This document shows positions 53,730 to 64,000 of a stretch of 64,000 bases of DNA, piece after piece; position 1 is the first letter of the stretch, and the number at the start of each line of letters is the position of its first letter. The position numbers were made by a program, and so were the translations under genes. The notes under the pieces are model-generated. The model had not been told where the DNA came from. It did no database searches and saw only the letters and a program-made list of their open reading frames with translations. This DNA comes from Glandiceps talaboti (Eukaryota > Hemichordata > Enteropneusta > Spengelidae), in NCBI RefSeq assembly GCF_964340395.1, contig NC_135557.1, forward strand, positions 16,160,867-16,224,866, in the 5' to 3' direction.

Positions 53730-54196
53730 TCAGTAGGACTCCTCAGTCATGGACAAAACCCACATACATTGATTTCGTAAGTCTGAAACAGCGATCTTAG
53801 GTGGCCATGTATCTTTACTTACAGAAATATTGTCTGGTTTTGCCTTTTCATCAATATCGATACACGTGTAACATTTGAGATCTGATGAAAATTTAACAAT
53901 TCTGCCACTAACGTAATCGCAGACGTAAACATTGTCCCTCCGGTCTACGTCTATCCCTGTGGGGCCATTCATTTGACCTTTGCCAGCACTATTGAATGGA
54001 AACTGAAAGTTGAAATCGCTATCGTATACTTTAATATACGTATTGGCTTTGTCAGATACTTTATTCTTGCTATTTTACCGCTACATAAACACACTCATTG
54101 TTGTTGAAACGTAATACTTCCTTGGCTGTATATCCTGAGTGTGATTTACAATCTCTATCAAAGCTATATTTATTCAACTTATCAGAATTATTGTAA
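53730..54196 (-). pseudogene. Orphan NHL fragment
   Basis: The frame MNGPTGIDVDRRDNVYVCDY to WVLSMTEESY and a TGA at 53730 repeats the last two blades of the gene D NHL exon, including the ending EESY. Further upstream the homology continues (YSFDRDCKS-like stretch) but with frameshifts, and it stops at about 54196. It is a tail duplication of the gene D last exon or the remains of a fifth family gene. Confidence 0.7.
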
Positions 54197-54483
54197 GTAT
54201 TTTTCTTCATGCATGTGGAAAATACTTGTGACTTAAGACTTTTCACTACTTGTATAGCGACTCATAGTGACATAGTCCCCTTAGGTCACTCGTATTGTCC
54301 TTGGCTGAACTAAGAAAAATATTGGGGATTAATATCTAATTGTTCCATATGAACCATAGTCTATTATCAAGTCGTTTTGTTTGATTTTAAAATGACAATA
54401 ATCATAACATAACTGTATAATGAAGTCCATGCAATTATGATAGCAACTGTAAACCTGATTTAAAAATTGAGGAAATGCACATT

Positions 54484-54876
<393 letters not shown>

Positions 54877-55214
54877 TAAAGATGTTTTTCGAACATCAAC
54901 GAATGAAGCTTTAACTTGTACTCTTGTTTTGAATAAGTTGAATTTTACTTTAGCTGAGAAGTTGGACTATGATGTTATCAAAATTCAGGGAAAAGAACAA
55001 AACCAATTACTGTTTAAATTGTCATATTGTGAAGGTACCTCTGAAGTAACGTCATGTGAAATGGTTTCTCTCACAAGGAGTTTGTTGACAATCATTATTA
55101 AAACTCTTTCCTTTCGGTTTTAAAGACTTAAAAGTCACGGATCAGTATGACTTATCAATGTACACAAGAATCCTGCATTGAACTGAATGGTATCAATACT
55201 TTGCACGTTTACAA

Positions 55215-56062
55215 TCAGTAGGACTCCTCAGATTGGGACAACACCCAGATACACTTATTTTCACTGTCTGAAATAGCGAGTTTAGGTGGCCATGTATCTT
55301 TACTTACAGAAATGTTCTCTGGGATAGCTTCATCATCTATATCTATACAAGTATAATAGTTTAGATCTGATGAAAATTTTACAATTCTGGCATTATTGTA
55401 ATCACAGACGTAAACATTGTCCCTCCGGTCTACGTCTAGCCCTGTGGGGCCATTCATTTGACCTTTGCCAGCACTATTGAATGAAAACTGAAAGTTCAAG
55501 TCGCTATTATACACATTAATACACGAGTTAACATGGTCAGACACGAGAACTTGATTCTTGCTATTTACCGCAACATAAACACACTCGTTGTTTTTGAAAC
55601 ATAATACTTTGTTGACTTTGTATCCTGAGCTTAGTTTAAAATCGCAATCAAGACTATATTTAATCAACTTATCAGAATAATCGTAAGTTGTTACATAAAC
55701 TGAATCGAACGTGACGTATATACCGGACGGTATTATACTTTGATGTTCCACTATCAATCTGACTCTTTTACTATTTACATCATAAATGATAATTTGGTTG
55801 TTGGTCTTATCAGTGATAAAGTACCTGTTATCATTCGATACTGATACATTTAAAGGGCAAAAGGGGTTGGCAAAACGATTGTCAAATCTTATCTTAGAAA
55901 TACATTCATAAGTTGAGTTTAGGACAATCAGTTGATTAGTTACGGTATCTGCAACGACCAGGTGACCGGTACTTGTCCAAGTGACACCGTGAGGAAAGGA
56001 AAATTGTGCGTCCCCTCGTCCAGTTTCTTTTTCCACCAACCATTTTAAAGATAATCCTAATC
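55215..56062 (-). CDS. Gene D last exon: NHL propeller
   Basis: Acceptor TGTAG, phase 1, stop TGA at 55217-55215. Six blades can be read: FPHGVTWTSTGHLVVADT, NVSVSNDNRYFITDKTNN, IPSGIYVTFDSVYVTTYD, YVAVNSKNQVLVSDHVNS, GPTGLDVDRRDNVYVCDY and ENISVSKDTWPPKLAISD. The pattern G-x-V-…-VYV-D-x-x-N-x-x-I is the NHL repeat. Expected as a cytosolic ligand-binding platform. Confidence 0.85.
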
Positions 56063-59000
56063 CTACAGGAAGATTGAAAATACAACTTGATCAGACATAT
56101 AAATGTGGAGAATTATAAAACAGCACAATTAGAAAAGACAGATTATTATTATTGAATGTTAAGAACTGCTTACTGCTACTGCATACAGTTGAAATCCCAT
56201 AGCTTTATCACAAGGAGCATAATCGATATGAATATTACATTAGGTATGAAATAGTATATGCCCAAATTTAGTTATAAAGCAATAAAATGTATTTTGTACT
56301 ATCAAAAGGTTGATTTATTTACCGATACAGATATTTGCACAACTAATACTGCAATTGCATATAAAGATAACCTGAGCCAACCATATACCGCATTGATTCA
56401 TGGAAGTGTAAGCGATTAAGAAAGTTACTAGTTTTACCTTCTTTCCTGACTGTCACTTCCCCAGAAGTTGGTATATCCAGAGGTTGCTTATTGTCCGGTA
56501 AATCGGTAGGTTCAGTCTTGACAGTATGTTGTTGTGTTTTCAGTTGGTTTTGTAAATGCCCAATCTTCTTCTCTTTTGTCTTTAATTGTATCTTTAGTGA
56601 ATTAATTTGCTGATTTTGGTTTGTTTCAATTGTAGCTTTATCACAGATCTGTTTAATGTATTTACTAATCTGTTTCTTTTGTTGTAGAACCAGCTGTTTA
56701 TGTGTGGATAGTGAAGAAATTGCTACCTGTAGTGGTCCGTGCGAACACATCTGTCCTACACCAAACCAGTTCAAATATATTGTGCTGAGGTCAGTGTTTT
56801 TCCTTGACAATGGTAAACTTCTACAGAGTAACGAATTGTTCCTTGTATTGATAAATCTTTTACAGTGAATCTTTCTGCCGTGAACTTTGATATTGCGCAT
56901 TAACCCTGGAGAAGAGAGACAATTAATGTTAGATATAAAACACGTTTGTGCTATGAATGACAATTTCATGAAATGTTTAGGCAATTGCAGGATATGCGTT
57001 GCACTTATGCAAGAATTATGATGATCCTTTCGGGGATGTATATAGTTCAGATTATGTTATCTAACGTCGAATAACTTTGATATCAATTTGCTGAAAGTTG
57101 AAAATATATGTTTATTATGAATGTACACGTACGTCCTCTACAGTTTTACAATTATAATTTCAGTTAATCTACAGTCAATCTTAGTGCCTTGCCCTTCATT
57201 GATGAGTTGGTGACCTTTGATTTTTTGCAGTCATTGTTAAACTACACGACAACTAGTACAGATACCCAAGTAAATAAAGCAATTAAGTTTACTTCAAAGA
57301 CTTAGTATAGGTCAATCACCTGACGGTTTGAGATTGCCACTACACATTCTCACATGTCTCAATAAGGGGTTTATTACTAGAATATATTAAATGGACGCCT
57401 ATATATGTACATATATATGGGCAATTGTTTAATTAGGAGATGTAAACTCTTGTCTACAAATTGTTTCCAAACATATTGAGATGAATTATATGCAAATAAT
57501 ACACTTATGATAGGTTTATGTTTAGCTCATTCGTAACATAACAGTGTCGTCTTCTGTGTCCATTATTACAATTAAAACTAAGGAAAGCTGAAACAAAATG
57601 TTGTCTAGCTCAACAAAAGTCTTACTAACAGAACTAATCTACATTATATCGTCTTGTTTGACAAATATCACTGTTGGTAAGATATTTGTTGAAACAGACA
57701 AAGTTTGGTTTCAGGTTTTGTGACTTTAGATGGACTTTTAGATAGACTGGCATTAATGTGATTATTGGTCTGACCAATGCAACGACAACGAACTGTAGAG
57801 TCAGTCAAATGTTCAAATAAGAATTATTTATACCTGAAATGTTCAATTTCACATCACCAACTTTGAAAAGAACGTATCGTTGGATACCAAATAAAAATAG
57901 TACTTCCTGTCTTGCCCTCAGGATTTTCTTTAACTGTTCAGTCACTTCTACAGAGAGTTCCAAAATATCACAACTATGAGTTCTGTGTCTTTTACGTAGC
58001 TTGGCATTCAGGAGCTGCAGCAGTTTCCTTTTATGTGATGGTCTAAACCTTTTGTTAGTATCCACTTCAAGTAACAGAATGACATTTCCTGCAAAAAAAA
58101 GAGAAACAGATCAATGAATCAAAAGTGATTGTCACTCAACAACTGTACAAACTAATTTCCGGAGTACACCAGGTTACAGCTCACCAGCCTTGTGGGGTCT
58201 ATTATATCGACTTTCGTTGTTTTTAAATAATTGTGTTAAAATGTTTCTTTGGTCAATAAACATTGACACTTTTTATGTTTTTTCTTTGTGAGAGACAAAA
58301 ATCAAAAGCATACTCTTACAATGCGGTTACAATCACAAGTCAGTCAATGATTACATGGGATGAATGAGACAGATGTACGAGGCAGTAAATGGTAGCCAAT
58401 TGTAAATAATTTACCAGTTCACAGTGTTTACACTGAATATGTACAGTAAATAAGCAAGAGGTGTAATGATAAACCAGCATCGTTTAAAATGAACATGGAA
58501 GATCCTTGGTGGTACTAGGATAATACAAATTCCTTTGTTCACAAGATATTTCAAAGAAAGTATATACAATGTAATTTTGAAATTATACACTACCTGTTTT
58601 AATTGAAGGTTGCAATGTTACCATAACAACAATAACAAACATTAGGTTCATCACATACATTGGGTCTATCAGGTATATAAACAAAGGCCACAATTCAAAT
58701 CGATATTGATGGGCCGGAGAACCTAGAGCAAGTTAGAGAGAGAAAAAGAAATCTATGATTTTTTTATGAAATGCTGATAGCTTTAAACAAAGTTAATGGT
58801 GATTTGTCAACATTTACCACAGAAGTTGTATAAGCCTTCATACAAAACATAGAGAAGAAAGACAAGAATATAATGACATACTTACATTCATCGGTAAAAT
58901 CAGACTCCGTATCATTACAGGTTGTCAATGATTCTGGATGGCCATGTTCATCATACCCTGATAATAAGACACAGTATGAGACATGGGTTAATATCATGCA

Positions 59001-61695
59001 TATTGTCATGAATGCAATTGTTCAATATCGATGAATATCAACACAATAGAATGCTTAACATACTTACTTTGAGTAAAGTATGGTACAATGGTATCCAATT
59101 TGACATCGACTTGTGATGTTTTACTTTCTGGTACAGTTTCTTCTTTCTTCTGTAACCAACCATCTCCTATATGAGAAGAATTAGAGCCGAGTATTATCTA
59201 CACAATAATTTGTGATATTGTCATATTTTGACTACTGGCAAATTTGACACAATAGTAAAATGTTTCAAATCTGCATTGAAGATTAAAATCAAAAAGGAAA
59301 TCGAGGGCCTCCTATGCAAACAATCCATGAAGCATTTTCATATTTCATTTTAATTGGTTTACAATGAAACGTTAAAAGCACTTCATATACAACTTACTCT
59401 GAATAAAGAAATCTTCTATCTCTTTAAAGTTGTTTTGTTCATAGGTGACTTGTAGTTGAGGCTGTACGTGTAGTTTGTCAGATTTCTCTCGCATCTCATC
59501 AGTTATTATTAATGTTTCTAACTCTTCAGCAAAAAGTCCCGAACGGCATTTGCCTTCAAACTTATACAGGTCCAAGAGACGTGAAAATGTCAGGTTCAGA
59601 TGCAAGGATCCCATATTGGCATCTATGACATGTGCGAAGTTGTTTGAACAAATTTGTTTCAATTTTCCGAGAAGATTGTCCACGCAAATAATTTCATTTA
59701 TTCTGTCTTTGAAAGTAGTGTTTATGTAATCCCAAGTGTCGGTAATAGTCCAAAACCCCACCAAATATGGCAAATCATTGTCAGTGATTTCCTGATGTTT
59801 TCCATCCGCAGAACACTGTTTCCCTTGTTTGTATTCCTCCAACTTCTGTTCGTAGGTACTTTGATTCAAGTTAATTCTGACACAGAGATCTGCAAGTAGA
59901 TAAAAACACTTTTCTAAAAGACAACACAGCGAGACTGGTCTTCCAAGACAGTTACATAAACGATGTCACCATACGAATCTTTGTGTATCTAAATTTAAAA
60001 GTCTATGTTGTATCAAAAACTTGTAATATCAACATCTTTATTCAGAGTAATTCTTATTGTTTAAATTCTGGACACTAGCATTTGACGATTTGTTTAACTT
60101 TCGAAAATGGTTAATAGCCCAATATCATTGATTATTTGTTTTTTGGAAACTTGGGATTGCTCCTAAATAACTCGCAAAAATGTACAGTAGGCCTCTTCTA
60201 ACTTAGATTCATTTCAGGTAGGTTGTGCAATGCAGGATTGATGAAAATGCCCTTTGAAGGACTAATGAATGCTGATCAAATAACATCGGCCTCACATTTG
60301 TTCCACTGTCATTACGTATAGATTTTTTGTAATATTTTTTCATTTTTATTGTGAAAATTTACCTTTGATAGCACTATAACTATGATCACTCTGAACCTGG
60401 TTAGATGAGCTTATCTTTGGTTCAAAAACCGCTGCAAATCTACCATGGCTTTCATCTATATCTCTACTCGTTTGGAAGTCATTTCTGAGGACCTTTGCTT
60501 TGTTGTAGTAAGTCTTGATGTTACCAAGTATTTTTGGTATTCTCTTAGACCATTCGCTTTTAGAGTCGCCTACTAAACAATTGTCTTCGTGCATTGGGAA
60601 GTAGTTTGTGATATAAGTAGCAATGTGGGAATCTTCAGAAGCAAGGACAGGGATACCAACCGCAATTGCTTCAAGACCATCAAAACTGTATTCCATACAC
60701 CACGTGGTGATTACACAAAGGTGGGATTGGTGAAGGTGCCTTTCGACAAGAGCTAATGAAAGACTGTCATACAGCGCGAGTCTGACGTTCTGCAGCTTAT
60801 CAGTTACAGTACTTGTATCCACATGAGGTTGAAGGCCTTGGATTATCCACTTAGTTGGTGTCTTGAGAATTAGTTTATTAGTGTTAATAACTCCCCCAAT
60901 TGCATCCGCAACAGATCCAACTCTCTCCACGTCTTCTTGTGAATCAAGGTTTCCGTAAGTAAAAATTACGTAAAGTGTTGGTGTGTCATTTATGTTCGAC
61001 TCCCGTTTGAAAAAAGACTCATCCGGTCTTGGTAAGTATTCTTTGTGTGTCTTTGAATGCAGATGTTTATCACCTCTGTATTGATTCCTAAAATGTTCGT
61101 ACATGTATGGGCCGATAGAAAACAGTATATCAGCTTCAACTGCCCAGTCAAACATTTCATCTTCAAAACTCTGTAAGTTTTTGGTTGATGACGATAGACA
61201 GTCACTTTCCGGGATGACATGATTGATCAGCACGAGGTCTGCATCTGGGAATAAAGAATCTCTGATCTCAGCGGCGGCATTAGCTGTCTTTGGAGCATAT
61301 CCAACAACGAACTTTATATTTTGGAGCTCAGATAGGTGTGGATAGTAACTCTTGTGGTTTAGCAACCAAAGAATGCGGGGGCGGTCATCTCGTGGGTCAA
61401 TGCGTTTGTTCCTTCTCGGTACGATCAGCTCAATATCTAACAATTGTTCAACTTCCAAAATACCTTTTTCTGTTATTTCTGGATCTATGATGGTGGAATA
61501 CCTTTTAACATGTTTGTGTTTTCTTTTCACGAATTCTTTCAAAAGATTTCGATGAAACCCTGACAGACCCCCCTCATCGATTTCCAGAGAGTCGAACACG
61601 AACAGAACACCTGTATCGTCTGTCGATTGGTAGGAATCAGACGCAAAGTAAGTAATGTTGAACAGGATTAGAAAGATACAGATGTAGATTTTCAT
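55215..61695 (-). CDS. Gene D: complete SP-GT-TRADD-N-TM-coiled coil-NHL protein
   Basis: Eight exons: 61695-60363, 59889-59398, 59166-59068, 58957-58886, 58722-58594, 58088-57834, 56905-56438 and 56062-55215. All introns are GT-AG and phase 1; 3696 bases give exactly 1232 codons (1231 residues and a stop). By residue: signal peptide 1-19, GT4-like domain to 444, TRADD-N-like 445-608, linkers 609-665, transmembrane 666-708, basic domain 709-793, coiled coil 794-949, NHL propeller 950-1231. Compared with gene C it lacks TRADD-N-like domain 1 and its linker, and has a short coil. It is the most compact intact member and the most divergent. Confidence 0.75.
56438..56905 (-). CDS. Gene D coiled-coil exon
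   Basis: 468 bases, phase 1 at both ends, acceptor TCCAG, donor GTAAAA. It reads GLMRNIKVHGRKIHCKRFIN, then LLCRSLPLSRKNTDLSTIYL, a coiled coil LQQKKQISKYIKQ and INSLKIQLKTKEKKIGHLQN, and the end LDIPTSGEVTVRKEG. Homologous to gene A 9319-9753; the unique HGRK…TDLSTI part is not in gene C. Confidence 0.75.
57834..58088 (-). CDS. Gene D exon for the 85-residue basic domain
   Basis: 255 bases, phase 1 at both ends. It reads GNVILLLEVDTNKRFRPSHK, LLNAKLRKRHRTHSCDILEL, LKKILRARQEVLFLFGIQRY and VLFKVGDVKLNISG. Nearly the same as gene A, more distant from gene C. Conserved exact length in three copies points to a compact folded domain. Unrecognised. Confidence 0.7.
58594..58722 (-). CDS. Gene D transmembrane exon
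   Basis: 129 bases, phase 1 at both ends. It reads SPAHQYRFELWPLFIYLIDP, then MYVMNLMFVIVVMVTLQPSI and KTG. One membrane span; shared marks LIDP and MNL-FVI. Confidence 0.75.
58886..58957 (-). CDS. Gene D YDEHGH linker exon
   Basis: 72 bases, phase 1, acceptor ATCAG, donor GTAAGT. It reads GYDEHGHPESLTTCNDTESD and FTDE. Acidic linker on the outer side of the membrane. Confidence 0.65.
59068..59166 (-). CDS. Gene D GDGW linker exon
   Basis: 99 bases, phase 1, acceptor TATAG, donor GTAAGT. It reads DGWLQKKEETVPESKTSQVD and VPYFTQ, same length and ending as in gene C (VPHFTL). Confidence 0.65.
59398..59889 (-). CDS. Gene D TRADD-N-like domain
   Basis: 492 bases, phase 1 at both ends, acceptor TGCAG, donor GTAAGT. 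It reads DLCVRINLNQSTYEQKLEEY, a helical part, then the core SLHLNLTFSRLLDLYKFEGK, CRSGLFAEELETLIITDEMR, KLHVQPQLQVTYEQ and FKEIEDFFIQ. The order strand, helix with FE-KCRSG-FAEELE, strand, helix is compatible with the alpha-beta sandwich of TRADD N-terminal domains. Only this one copy is present in gene D. Confidence 0.65.
60363..61695 (-). CDS. Gene D exon 1: signal peptide and GT4-like glycosyltransferase
   Basis: 1333 bases from ATG 61695 (MKIYICIFLILFNITYFASD, signal peptide) to donor GTAAAT, phase 1. Marks by residue: GVLFVFDSLEIDEGGLSGFH (29-48), VVGYAPKTANAAAEIRDSLF (130-149), HVIPE (159-163), ILFSIGPYMYEHFRN (190-204), EYLPRPDESFF (219-229) and MEYSFDGLEAIAVGIPVLAS (334-353). The pair E335 and E342 stands where GT4 enzymes have E-x7-E. 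The middle differs strongly from genes B and C, while both GT-B halves keep their key motifs, so the domain is probably under selection. Activity is not proven. Confidence 0.7.
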
Positions 61696-61812
61696 GATGA
61701 CCAAATGGTTATACTCCGAGGAATACCTGTAATTAAAAGGGTATTATTAATTACCAAATAAAATTAGATTTGATATTGTTTATGCACTATTCTCTGCGTG
61801 TCTTTCTCCCTT

Positions 61813-64000
<2,188 letters not shown>

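Overview
ORGANISM. This is eukaryotic, animal-type DNA: split genes with GT-AG introns, a LINE retrotransposon, MITE-like hairpins, many microsatellites and one very large satellite. AT-rich composition, segmental duplications and the domain types (TRADD-N-like, NHL, secreted GT-B glycosyltransferase) fit a marine invertebrate. I cannot name the species. MAIN CONTENT. All recognisable large genes lie on the minus strand and belong to one family, present as two complete copies (D, 61695 to 55215, 8 exons, 1231 aa; C, 38800 to 27750, 10 exons, 1652 aa) and one rearranged copy made of two halves (B 5' half, 23437 to 17600; A 3' half, 17520 to 9319). The encoded order is signal peptide, GT4-like glycosyltransferase, one or two TRADD-N-like domains, two short acidic linker exons, one transmembrane segment, an 85-residue basic domain of unknown function, coiled coil, six-bladed NHL propeller. 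Every intron I could place is phase 1, so every internal exon is a symmetric 1-1 module; the complete models C and D add up to exact codon multiples, which supports the splice sites. I infer a tandem, rapidly rearranging receptor-like family, possibly in innate immunity or self/non-self recognition. The sequence shows the architecture and the turnover, not the function. LAYOUT. 1-1400: a partial plus-strand terminal exon with a poly(A) signal, and a cysteine-motif ORF. 2140-8510: a 21/18-bp satellite. 9319-17520: gene A 3' half. 17600-23437: gene B 5' half. 23488-26265: a repeat unit R with a dead small ORF. 27750-38800: gene C. 40030-40700: a decayed LINE tail. 41040-52123: an array of R-unit copies carrying a family of small, probably secreted minus-strand ORFs, interrupted by a recent LINE insertion (45366-48098). 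53730-54196: an orphan NHL fragment. 54486-54874: a perfect 61-bp palindrome between two TA arrays. 55215-61695: gene D. 61740-64000: CT/TCTG microsatellite, a tRNA-like element and otherwise unassigned DNA. HOW THE PARTS FIT. Gene models predict type I membrane proteins with the glycosyltransferase outside or in the lumen and coiled coil plus NHL propeller in the cytosol. Copies B and C are recent tandem duplicates over at least 5 kb each, C carries a D-like stretch inside one TRADD-N exon (gene conversion), and B is joined to A at a visible breakpoint. The repeats between and inside the genes are shared among them and probably drive the exchange.
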